From Candidatus Onthomorpha intestinigallinarum (lineage in GTDB: Bacteria > Bacteroidota > Bacteroidia > Bacteroidales > P3), in NCBI GenBank assembly GCA_019114015.1, contig DXGG01000175.1:1-5383 (forward strand): a stretch of 5,383 nt of DNA, written 5' to 3'. Both the position numbers and the translations under genes were made by a program. Position 1 is the stretch's first letter. Each line of letters starts with the position of its first letter. The notes beneath the pieces were generated by a model. That model searched no databases and was not told the origin of the DNA. It saw only the letters and a program-made list of their open reading frames with translations. Of this stretch, positions 1-5,383 are shown one piece after another.

Positions 1-349
1 AGTCTCTGTAAACCGTCATGAACGAAATCTCATCTCCTCCGTCGCCGTCCAAATCTCCTTCATTGGCAAGAAAATATACTCCCAGGTCGCCGTCCAGCTT
101 CAAAGGCGTCAACTCCTCATTGTCAGAGAAAAAGCCAGTTGCCGTTTCATACAGATTCTCCTCGAATCCGTCTCCGTCAAAATCCCCTCTTATGCTGAAT
201 CTCGACGAATTGTTCTTGTTCCATTTCCATTGCGACGGGTCTCTGTCATCAACCACTACATCGGTCCATGGTTTCAATTCCAGTTGTGCAAAACCGTTGA
301 CTCCCAAAACCATGAATATCAAAATCAAATACAAACTCTTTTTCATCAT
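1..349 (-). CDS. Secreted FG-GAP/VCBS-like repeat protein, N-terminal part (partial at left edge)
   Basis: The minus-strand frame opens with two consecutive ATG codons (349 and 346) and stays open to the window edge, giving about 116 residues. Residues 1-21 form a classical signal peptide: Lys-Lys, a hydrophobic core, then a likely signal peptidase I cut after GFA before Gln-22, an ending common in Bacteroidota secreted proteins. Two Asp-rich loops follow, DFDGDG at residues 56-61 and DLDGDGGDEI at 99-108. Both resemble the calcium-binding loops of FG-GAP/VCBS beta-propeller blades and also fit the DxDxDG core of EF-hand/dockerin loops. A third acidic turn, LDGD, lies near 85-88. The gene starts 8 bases after the topoisomerase gene ends, so it is probably expressed from the same transcript. 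The C-terminus is missing, so any lectin, adhesin or sorting domain cannot be seen. Secretion is well supported; the role is unknown. Confidence 0.72.
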   Translation of the reverse strand, partial: MMKKSLYLILIFMVLGVNGFAQLELKPWTDVVVDDRDPSQWKWNKNNSSRFSIRGDFDGDGFEENLYETATGFFSDNEELTPLKLDGDLGVYFLANEGDLDGDGGDEISFMTVYRD

Positions 350-357
350 AAACAATT

Positions 358-2232
358 TTATTGCATTTCCTCGTAACGGAGGTTATCTATTATGTAATTC
401 TGTCTTTCCTGAGTGTTCTTTCCCATAAAGAAATCAAGCACCGTACCAACCCCTGATTCCTTGTTGAGGATGATAGGGTCAAGTTTTATGTCCTTGCCTA
501 TGAAATAGCGGAACTCGTCTGGTGAAATCTCTCCCAGTCCCTTGAACCTTGTTATTTCCGCATCTTTACCCAACTTGACGACGTTTTCATCACGTTCCTG
601 TTCACTGTAACAGTACATCGTCTGCTTTTTGTTCCTTACCCTGAACAGAGGCGTCTGCAGTATGTAAACATGACCGGCTTTTACCAGATCAGGGAAAAAT
701 TTAAGGAAAAAGGTCATCAGCAACATCCTTATGTGCATTCCGTCAACATCGGCATCTGTTGCTATCACTATGTTGTTGTATCTCAGGTTGTCCATGTCTT
801 CATCTATGTTGAGTGCATTGCGAAGAAGATTGAACTCCTCGTTCTTATATACCACCTCTTTGGTTTCTCCGTATGTATTCAAGGGCTTTCCCCTGAGTGA
901 GAAAACGGCTTGGGTGTTCACATCCCTGCTTTTGGTTATGGAACCTGAAGCCGAGTCTCCCTCTGTTATGAAAAGAGTCGATTCCAGTCTTCGTTCGTCC
1001 TTGCTGTTGTAATGTACGCGGCAGTCTCTGAGCTTTCTGTTGGTAAGGCTTACCTTTTTGGCACTTTCCTTGACCAGTTTTTTGACGTTCTGCATACCTT
1101 TTCGTTCCTTCTCATTGCGCATTATCTTCTGCAAAAGCGCTTCCGCCACCTCGGTGTGAATATGCAGATAATCGTCCAGCGTATTGCGCAGGGCTTCAAG
1201 GACGTAATTCTTTATCGTCTGCCCGTTGCCTTCCGCCTTTATGGTGGAAGAACCCAACTTGGTCTTGGTTTGCGACTCAAAGATAGGCTGATCTATCTTT
1301 ATGCTTATGGCCGCAACCAGTCCGGCCCTTATGTCCGAAGGGTCATAGTCCTTTTTGTAGAAATCCTTCACCACCTTGACCAACGCTTCCCTGAACGCCG
1401 ACAGATGGGTTCCTCCCTGAGTGGTATGCTGTCCGTTTACAAATGAATAATGCTCCTCGGTAAACACCTTGTCCGAGTGAGTGAAAGCATATTCGAATAT
1501 TCCGTCCGAAAGATGTATTATTGGATACAGATTCTCTCCCTCGTTAATGTTGTTGTTCAACAAATCCAACAAACCGTTCCTTGAGTAAATTTTCTTGCCG
1601 TTGTAAACGATTGACAACCCCTTGTTAAGGTAGGCATAGTTCCATATCATCTTCTCGACGTATTCATTCAGGAAAGAATAGTTGCCGAATATATCCGGAC
1701 TGTTGTCCGGTATGAATTCAACGCATGTTCCGTCTGCCATGTCCGTATCCTCGACAGGATAGTCCTTGACTATGTCTCCGGCCGAGAAATCGGCGCATTT
1801 AATCTTTCCGCTTCTGAAAGAGGAAATCCTGAAAAAGGATGAAAGGGCGTTGACAGCCTTTGAACCTACACCGTTCATGCCGACGGAGTTGTAGAACACC
1901 TTGGAATCGTATTTGGCTCCCGTATTTATCTTGGAAACGCAGTCCACGGCACTCTCCAACGGTATTCCGCGACCGTAATCCCTAACTCTGACTCTGTTGG
2001 TCTGAAAGTCTATGTCAACCTCTATGCTGTTTCCCCAACCCGATGCAAACTCATCGACCGAGTTGTCTATTATCTCCTTGAGCAGGACATAAATGCCGTC
2101 GTCATAAGAGGCTCCGTCCCCGAGCTTTCCTATATACATTCCCGGACGAAGACGTATGTGCTCGTTCCATTTGAGCGACTTGATGTTGTCTTCGGTATAA
2201 GAATTTTTGTTCGTTGTGTTTTCTGTCGACAT
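358..2232 (-). CDS. parE: DNA topoisomerase IV subunit B (type IIA ATPase subunit)
   Basis: This is the ATPase subunit of a type IIA topoisomerase, which with ParC decatenates daughter chromosomes and relaxes supercoils. The product is 624 residues. The GHKL ATPase domain shows the catalytic Glu and metal-binding Asn in KEIIDNSVDE (about 52-61), RDYGRGIP (84-91) and the glycine lid GMNGVGSKAVNALS (118-131). The transducer domain carries the QTKTKLG lysine loop (321-327). The Toprim domain carries EGDSASG (424-430) and DADVDG (493-498), followed by the conserved RFKGLGEISPDE block (562-573). The length, the lack of a GyrB-type insertion, and the N-terminal RPGMYIGKLGDG and VNGQHTTQGGTHL segments match the Bacteroidales topoisomerase IV B type better than GyrB. 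ATG 2232 is preferred over the in-frame TTG at 2241, because that TTG lies inside the predicted -7 element. The partner parC is not in the window. The gene probably leads an operon with the secreted protein downstream. Confidence 0.93.
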   Translation of the reverse strand: MSTENTTNKNSYTEDNIKSLKWNEHIRLRPGMYIGKLGDGASYDDGIYVLLKEIIDNSVDEFASGWGNSIEVDIDFQTNRVRVRDYGRGIPLESAVDCVSKINTGAKYDSKVFYNSVGMNGVGSKAVNALSSFFRISSFRSGKIKCADFSAGDIVKDYPVEDTDMADGTCVEFIPDNSPDIFGNYSFLNEYVEKMIWNYAYLNKGLSIVYNGKKIYSRNGLLDLLNNNINEGENLYPIIHLSDGIFEYAFTHSDKVFTEEHYSFVNGQHTTQGGTHLSAFREALVKVVKDFYKKDYDPSDIRAGLVAAISIKIDQPIFESQTKTKLGSSTIKAEGNGQTIKNYVLEALRNTLDDYLHIHTEVAEALLQKIMRNEKERKGMQNVKKLVKESAKKVSLTNRKLRDCRVHYNSKDERRLESTLFITEGDSASGSITKSRDVNTQAVFSLRGKPLNTYGETKEVVYKNEEFNLLRNALNIDEDMDNLRYNNIVIATDADVDGMHIRMLLMTFFLKFFPDLVKAGHVYILQTPLFRVRNKKQTMYCYSEQERDENVVKLGKDAEITRFKGLGEISPDEFRYFIGKDIKLDPIILNKESGVGTVLDFFMGKNTQERQNYIIDNLRYEEMQ

Positions 2233-2238
2233 GATTTG

Positions 2239-2246
2239 CAAATATA
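2239..2246 (-). promoter_or_regulatory. Predicted -7 element of the topoisomerase IV B promoter
   Basis: Read on the minus strand this is TATATTTG, an exact fit to the Bacteroidota housekeeping -7 consensus TAnnTTTG, just downstream of a run of eight T. I see no convincing TTTG at the usual -33 spacing. Only six bases separate the element from the ATG at 2232, so initiation should fall within a few bases of the start codon. Confidence 0.55.
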
Positions 2247-2292
2247 CGAAAAAAAACTGACTGCGACGCTTTTCATGCTTGACGCACCGTTC

Positions 2293-2655
2293 TCATATGC
2301 TTCTTTTCCTCGCCTTCTCCACCTGCGAAGAAGAGAAAAACAGGCCGCGTTCAATTTTTTTCAGAAAAAGCAGTTCCCGAACGTCCCTTTCCTCGGCATT
2401 GCATGCCAATATGCCGGAACTTGTCATGTCTCCGTTCTCATCGATGCAGGCATAACAAAGATTGCCTTCCTCATCCCTCAAAAGGGTATAGCCGTCCATC
2501 GTCTCGCACCAGTTAAGACGTTCGTCTCCCTTAAGCATGAAGGTAAGCGTCTTGCCGTTCGGCTGCGTTATGGTAACGGGTTTTCTCTCGGCAGGCACCG
2601 AAAAAAGGTTCGCCGTGCAAAATGCGAACAATATTATAAGAATTGCTTTTCTCAT
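2293..2655 (-). CDS. Small secreted protein resembling the signal peptide plus pro-region of an M6-type metalloprotease (no catalytic domain)
   Basis: The product is 120 residues. Residues 1-22 are a signal peptide (MRK, hydrophobic core, likely cut after SVPA). Residues about 27-70 have the pattern I associate with the N-terminal pro-region of Bacteroidota M6-family metalloproteases: VTITQPNGKTL, then LKGDERLNW, then ETMDGYTLLRDEEGNLCYA. IDENGDM and an FLKKIERGLFFSSSQ segment follow. Those enzymes normally continue for several hundred residues with an HExxH zinc site. Here a TGA ends the frame, and the 60 bases left before the topoisomerase gene encode nothing similar in any frame. The mature part has four cysteines (50, 67, 70, 85). 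The ATG at 2655 has an AAAGGAAAG ribosome-binding-like stretch (2662-2670) and an exact -7 element upstream. It could be a decayed protease remnant or a free-standing pro-region that folds or inhibits a protease. The family link rests on remembered sequence patterns, not a search. Confidence 0.62.
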   Translation of the reverse strand: MRKAILIILFAFCTANLFSVPAERKPVTITQPNGKTLTFMLKGDERLNWCETMDGYTLLRDEEGNLCYACIDENGDMTSSGILACNAEERDVRELLFLKKIERGLFFSSSQVEKARKRSI

Positions 2656-2682
2656 CCGTTTCTTTCCTTTTGTTTTTCGCGG

Positions 2683-2690
2683 CAAAGATA
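2683..2690 (-). promoter_or_regulatory. Predicted -7 element for the orphan pro-region gene
   Basis: The minus strand reads TATCTTTG here, an exact match to TAnnTTTG. The ATG at 2655 lies 27 bases further on, leaving a leader of roughly 20 bases that includes the AAAGGAAAG stretch. No clear -33 TTTG is visible at the expected spacing. An intact promoter and ribosome-binding region argue that the short gene is still expressed. Confidence 0.5.
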
Positions 2691-2713
2691 GGAATTTTGA
2701 CAGTAAGTCGTAA

Positions 2714-2742
2714 TTGCCGAATTTCAAAAAGTTGTAATTTCG
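2714..2742 (+). promoter_or_regulatory. Predicted promoter of the EamA transporter gene
   Basis: TAATTTCG at 2735-2742 differs from the Bacteroidota -7 consensus TAnnTTTG at one base. A TTG at 2714-2716 lies 18 bases upstream, close to the usual -33 spacing. Initiation near 2747 would leave a leader of under 20 bases before ATG 2765. The divergent -7 element on the other strand (2683-2690) lies only about 25 bases away, so the two promoters share one short control region. Confidence 0.42.
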
Positions 2743-2764
2743 CAGCCTGAAAAACAAATGAGTC

Positions 2765-3700
2765 ATGAAACAAACCCATATAGGACACCTTGCCATATTT
2801 GTGGTAAACCTTTTGTTCGGACTGAACACCCCAATAACCAAGACGATACTGCTGTCGGACTATGACATATCGCCGCTTGCGCTTACCTGTTTCAGATACA
2901 TAGGGGCGGCCGTGGCCTTTTGGCTGGCCGCCCTCGTCTTCCGTGCTCCCGAAGCGAGCAGAAAAGACATTCTTCTGTTTGTCCTTGCCTCCGTATTCGG
3001 CATAGTGCTGAACCAGACTACCTTTGTGGTGGGACTTTCCACAACCTCACCCGTCGATGCCTCAATAGTAGTGACGCTTACACCTATAATAACCATGATT
3101 TTCGCCGCAATCTTCATCAAGGAACCCATAACGACCAAGAAAGTCGTCGGCGTGCTCATAGGTTGTGCCGGAGCATTGCTCCTCATACTTACCTCAAATA
3201 CTCTCGGCAGCGCTCCGCGTTCGCTTTTCGGCAACATGCTCTGCCTGCTCAGCTGTCTGTCCTACGGACTATACCTTACGCTTTTCAGAAACCTCATAGC
3301 ACGCAACCATCCACTTACATTGATGAAATGGATGTTTCTTTTCGGCACCGTGATGCTTTTACCTTTTTCTTACGATTCGGTGATTCATGTGCCTTATTCC
3401 TCCATTCCTTTGGACATATATCTCAGAATAGGTTATGTCGTTCTGGTCGCAACCTTTTTGACTTACCTTCTCATACCGATAGGACAGGTAAGGATACGTC
3501 CGACAACCCTTACGATGTACAACTACCTTCAACCGGTGGTCACAACCCTTCTTGCGGTTTATATGGGGCTTGATACCTTTGGCTGGCACAAGGCCTTGGC
3601 CGCGCTTCTGGTCTTTCTCGGCGTTTATGTCGTAACCAAGAGCAAGTCGCGCCAGCAGATGGAAGAACAGAAATTGAAAGAGGAAAACAAGGCACAATAG
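2765..3700 (+). CDS. EamA-family (drug/metabolite transporter superfamily) ten-helix permease
   Basis: The product is 311 residues and very hydrophobic, with ten predicted membrane helices at about 7-25, 38-59, 68-91, 98-118, 127-144, 154-174, 188-203, 218-239, 250-267 and 275-291. This gives the two tandem five-helix EamA repeats typical of the 10-TM drug/metabolite exporters. Family features include an early FGLNTPITK in helix 1, the conserved SPVDASIVVTLTPIIT segment at the start of helix 4 with KEP after it (119-121), and in the second half TTLTMYNYLQPVVTTLLAVYMG (247-268). A charged Lys/Glu/Gln-rich cytoplasmic tail ends the protein. Members export amino acids, nucleotides or other metabolites, but the substrate cannot be read from the sequence. 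ATG 2765 is chosen because the ATG at 2758 is out of frame. The coding strand is C-rich, unlike that of the neighbouring dnaK. Confidence 0.9.
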   Translation: MKQTHIGHLAIFVVNLLFGLNTPITKTILLSDYDISPLALTCFRYIGAAVAFWLAALVFRAPEASRKDILLFVLASVFGIVLNQTTFVVGLSTTSPVDASIVVTLTPIITMIFAAIFIKEPITTKKVVGVLIGCAGALLLILTSNTLGSAPRSLFGNMLCLLSCLSYGLYLTLFRNLIARNHPLTLMKWMFLFGTVMLLPFSYDSVIHVPYSSIPLDIYLRIGYVVLVATFLTYLLIPIGQVRIRPTTLTMYNYLQPVVTTLLAVYMGLDTFGWHKALAALLVFLGVYVVTKSKSRQQMEEQKLKEENKAQ

Positions 3701-3703
3701 GCC

Positions 3704-3786
3704 TTTTGACGGAATTTGATTCCGTTTATTTCTTTTCAGAAGACAAAAAAATCTTTTCTGAATCCGTTTTGACGGAATTTGATTCC
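3704..3786 (+). repeat. Two exact 20-bp direct repeats (63-bp period) with internal inverted repeats
   Basis: The 20-mer TTTTGACGGAATTTGATTCC occurs at 3704-3723 and again at 3767-3786. Each copy contains GGAAT-TTG-ATTCC, which can form a hairpin. Between the copies, TTCAGAA (3735-3741) can pair with TTCTGAA (3756-3762) around an A-rich loop. The 3' arm of copy 1 (3719-3725) is also perfectly complementary over seven bases to 3772-3778 in copy 2. TCCGT at 3763-3767 can pair with ACGGA at 3772-3776. Several of these folds exclude each other. The repeat identity and pairings are read directly; any function is unknown. Confidence 0.8.
3709..3735 (+). terminator. Probable intrinsic terminator of the EamA gene
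   Basis: ACGGAAT (3709-3715) and ATTCCGT (3719-3725) form a perfect 7-bp stem with a TTG loop. It is followed by the T-rich tract TTATTTCTTT, eight bases after the transporter stop codon. The stem is short and only moderately GC-rich, so termination may be incomplete. This hairpin is copy 1 of the direct repeat described at this site. Confidence 0.5.
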
Positions 3787-3871
3787 ATTACGGCGCAATC
3801 GGGATACGGTTTAACGGGCTGAAACACAGTCTTTGTGTATTCCATACTGACAGCAATCCCTCGTTGTTTGG

Positions 3872-3884
3872 TGACAATATGTCA
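3872..3884. promoter_or_regulatory. Small palindrome TGACA-ATA-TGTCA, possible operator
   Basis: Two perfect 5-bp inverted arms are separated by three bases. Another TGACA half-site lies at 3848-3852, 24 bases upstream of the first arm. The palindrome is centred about 55 bp before the predicted dnaK transcription start, a plausible place for a regulator to bind. Arms this short can occur by chance, so this is only a candidate. Confidence 0.25.
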
Positions 3885-3905
3885 TGAAATGTTCGTTTTT
3901 TGTTT

Positions 3906-3921
3906 TTGGCACGGAAGTTGA
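3906..3921 (+). promoter_or_regulatory. Sigma-54-like -24/-12 element upstream of dnaK
   Basis: The sequence TTGGCACG (3906-3913), then GAAG, then TTGA (3918-3921) fits the RpoN consensus TGGCACG-N4-TTGC except for the last base, A instead of C in the -12 GC. The -24 GG and the -12 dinucleotide are ten bases apart, the correct spacing. Initiation about 12 bases downstream (near 3933) would give a leader of about 44 bases before ATG 3977. I found no exact TAnnTTTG housekeeping element in this gap. Confidence 0.35.
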
Positions 3922-3976
3922 AACATTAAGGGCGTAAAGTTCAAATTAAGGTTGAAAAAATAAAAACAAATAGGAT

Positions 3977-5383
3977 ATGGGAAAGATCATAGGAATAGAT
4001 TTGGGAACAACTAACAGTTGTGTGGCTGTAATGGAAGGCAATGAGCCTGTCGTTATAGCGAACAGTGAAGGAAGAAGAACCACTCCTTCGGTAGTGGGTT
4101 TTGTTTCATCGGGAGAAAGAAAAGTCGGAGACCCTGCAAAACGTCAGGCGATAACCAACCCTCACAATACGGTATATTCCATAAAGAGATTCATGGGAGA
4201 GACCTATGACAGGGTTGCCAAGGAGATAGATGCCGTTCCTTACAAGGTTGTCAAGGGCGACAACAATACTCCGAGGGTTGAGATAGAGGGTCGTTTGTAC
4301 ACTCCTCAGGAAATATCGGCCATCATCTTGCAGAAGATGAAGAAGACGGCGGAGGATTACCTTGGACAGGAGGTTACAGAGGCGGTTATTACCGTTCCGG
4401 CATATTTCAACGACGCACAGCGTCAATCGACCAAGGAAGCGGGAGAAATCGCAGGCCTGAAGGTCAGAAGGATAATCAATGAGCCTACCGCCGCAGCTTT
4501 GGCTTACGGATTGGACAAAAAGGAACAGGATGCCCACATAGCGGTATTCGACCTCGGAGGCGGTACTTTCGATATATCGATTCTTGAATTGGGTGACGGA
4601 GTTTTTGAAGTCAAGTCCACCAACGGAGACACTCACCTTGGAGGTGATGACTTCGACAAGAGGATAATAGACTGGTTGGCGGAGGAATTCAAAAAGGATT
4701 TCAATGTTGACTTGAGAAAGGACCCTATGGCTTTGCAGCGTTTGAAGGAAGCGGCGGAAAAGGCCAAGATAGAGTTGTCCTCATCGACCACAACGGAAAT
4801 CAATCTGCCTTATATCATGCCTATCGACGGTGTTCCGCAACATTTGGTACGCCAGTTGTCGAGAGCCAAGTTCGAACAGTTGTGTGACGACTTGATAAAG
4901 GCCACGATAGAACCATGTAAGAAGGCATTGGCGGATGCCGGTCTGGACAAGAGTCAGATAAACGAGGTTATATTGGTCGGAGGAAGCACCCGTATACCTG
5001 CCGTTCAGCAGATAGTTGCCGACTTCTTCGGCAAGACTCCGTCCAAGGGAGTAAACCCTGACGAGGTTGTTGCAGTGGGAGCCGCAATACAGGGAGGTGT
5101 CTTGACAGGTGAGGTAAAGGACGTGTTGTTGTTGGATGTCACTCCGTTGTCATTGGGTATAGAGACATTGGGAGGCGTTATGACCAAGTTGATAGAGGCC
5201 AATACCACCATCCCTACCAAGAAGTCGCAAATATTCTCCACGGCACAGGACAACCAGCCTTCGGTTGAGATACATGTCTTGCAGGGAGAGAGAACGAGAG
5301 CGGCGGACAACAAGACTATAGGCAGGTTCATATTGGACGGTCTGCCACCTGCACAAAGGGGAGTTCCTCAGATAGAGGTTACG
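3977..5383 (+). CDS. dnaK: Molecular chaperone DnaK (Hsp70), partial at right edge
   Basis: This is the cytosolic Hsp70 ATPase, which folds and protects proteins together with DnaJ and GrpE. From ATG 3977 the frame runs 469 codons to the window edge without a stop; full-length DnaK is usually about 630-640 residues. The nucleotide-binding domain has the phosphate-1 motif IGIDLGTTNS (5-14), the catalytic Lys in SIKRFMG (Lys-70), EPTAAALAYG (169-178), phosphate-2 DLGGGTFD (192-199) and the adenosine motif VILVGGSTRIP (331-341). The interdomain linker DVLLLD (382-387) is intact and is followed by VTPLSLGIET at the start of the substrate-binding beta domain, which is cut before the helical lid. 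The start has an A-rich leader without a strong Shine-Dalgarno. Leucine is mostly TTG, unlike the CTN-rich transporter upstream, which fits a highly expressed gene. No CIRCE (HrcA) element is visible upstream. Confidence 0.97.
   Translation, partial: MGKIIGIDLGTTNSCVAVMEGNEPVVIANSEGRRTTPSVVGFVSSGERKVGDPAKRQAITNPHNTVYSIKRFMGETYDRVAKEIDAVPYKVVKGDNNTPRVEIEGRLYTPQEISAIILQKMKKTAEDYLGQEVTEAVITVPAYFNDAQRQSTKEAGEIAGLKVRRIINEPTAAALAYGLDKKEQDAHIAVFDLGGGTFDISILELGDGVFEVKSTNGDTHLGGDDFDKRIIDWLAEEFKKDFNVDLRKDPMALQRLKEAAEKAKIELSSSTTTEINLPYIMPIDGVPQHLVRQLSRAKFEQLCDDLIKATIEPCKKALADAGLDKSQINEVILVGGSTRIPAVQQIVADFFGKTPSKGVNPDEVVAVGAAIQGGVLTGEVKDVLLLDVTPLSLGIETLGGVMTKLIEANTTIPTKKSQIFSTAQDNQPSVEIHVLQGERTRAADNKTIGRFILDGLPPAQRGVPQIEVT

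Noticed and set aside
18..428. Plus-strand open frame of 136 codons
   Set aside because: It lies opposite the secreted protein and the 3' end of the topoisomerase gene. Its Ser/Pro-rich product is what the antisense of Asp/Gly-rich codons gives, and it has no recognisable domain.
1012..1446. Plus-strand open frame of 144 codons
   Set aside because: It is antisense inside the topoisomerase gene, whose frame is supported by many conserved motifs.
2158..2691. Plus-strand open frame of 177 codons
   Set aside because: It runs antisense through the pro-region gene, its promoter and the topoisomerase start, with no signal peptide or recognisable motif. The opposite strand has both.
2656..2841. Upstream extension of the pro-region gene to a start at 2841
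   Set aside because: It would cross the divergent promoter region and overlap the EamA gene, and it would bury the signal peptide inside the protein. ATG 2655 directly precedes a normal signal peptide.
2920..3573. Plus-strand open frame of 217 codons overlapping the transporter gene
   Set aside because: It is a shifted reading of the EamA gene. Its Arg/Ser/His-rich product lacks domains, while the main frame gives ten clean membrane helices.
3704..3786. Short CRISPR-like array
   Set aside because: There are only two repeat copies of 20 bp, and the spacer itself forms a hairpin. No cas genes are nearby.
3824..3838. ACACA-GTCTT-TGTGT hairpin and a possible DnaA box at TGTGTATTC
   Set aside because: The stem is only five base pairs, and the box matches the reversed DnaA consensus at six of nine bases. 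Neither is beyond chance.
3701..3976. CIRCE (HrcA) operator upstream of dnaK
   Set aside because: No TTAGCACTC-N9-GAGTGCTAA or close variant is present.
4106..4636. Minus-strand open frame of 176 codons within dnaK
   Set aside because: Long antisense frames opposite dnaK are a known by-product of its codon bias. There is no promoter, start context or domain.
5005..5356. Two overlapping minus-strand open frames within dnaK
   Set aside because: Both are antisense to the conserved linker and substrate-binding region of DnaK and have no independent support.

Overview
This window reads as chromosomal DNA from a member of the Bacteroidota, most likely order Bacteroidales. Three things point there. 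The topoisomerase IV B subunit has a typical Bacteroidales-style sequence. Exact or near-exact Bacteroidota housekeeping -7 elements (TAnnTTTG) lie upstream of genes. Most starts lack a strong Shine-Dalgarno and sit in A-rich leaders. Genus cannot be assigned from the sequence alone.

Layout, left to right. Positions 1-349 (minus) hold the N-terminal part of a secreted protein with a signal peptide and two Asp-rich FG-GAP/VCBS-like calcium-loop motifs; it runs off the left edge. Eight bases upstream of it, and probably co-transcribed, is a complete topoisomerase IV subunit B gene (358-2232, minus). Its -7 element nearly touches its ATG, which suggests a leaderless or nearly leaderless mRNA. 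Further upstream on the same strand is a 120-residue secreted protein (2293-2655). It looks like only the signal peptide and pro-region of an M6-type metalloprotease, with no catalytic domain. A 109-bp divergent promoter region then separates it from a complete ten-helix EamA/DMT-family transporter (2765-3700, plus).

The 276-bp gap at 3701-3976 is the richest noncoding part. It has a terminator-like hairpin, an exact 20-bp direct repeat whose arms can pair in several mutually exclusive ways, a small TGACA palindrome, and a near-consensus sigma-54-like -24/-12 element about 55 bp before the next gene. That gene is dnaK (3977 onward, plus), cut by the right edge inside its substrate-binding domain.

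Functionally these are housekeeping genes (decatenation and protein folding) beside an exporter-type permease and two envelope or secreted proteins. I see no phage, IS, CRISPR, toxin-antitoxin or defence genes. No clearly new multi-gene system is visible. The points most worth a second look are the orphan protease pro-region, the regulatory architecture in front of dnaK, and a change of GC-skew sign across the same gap.
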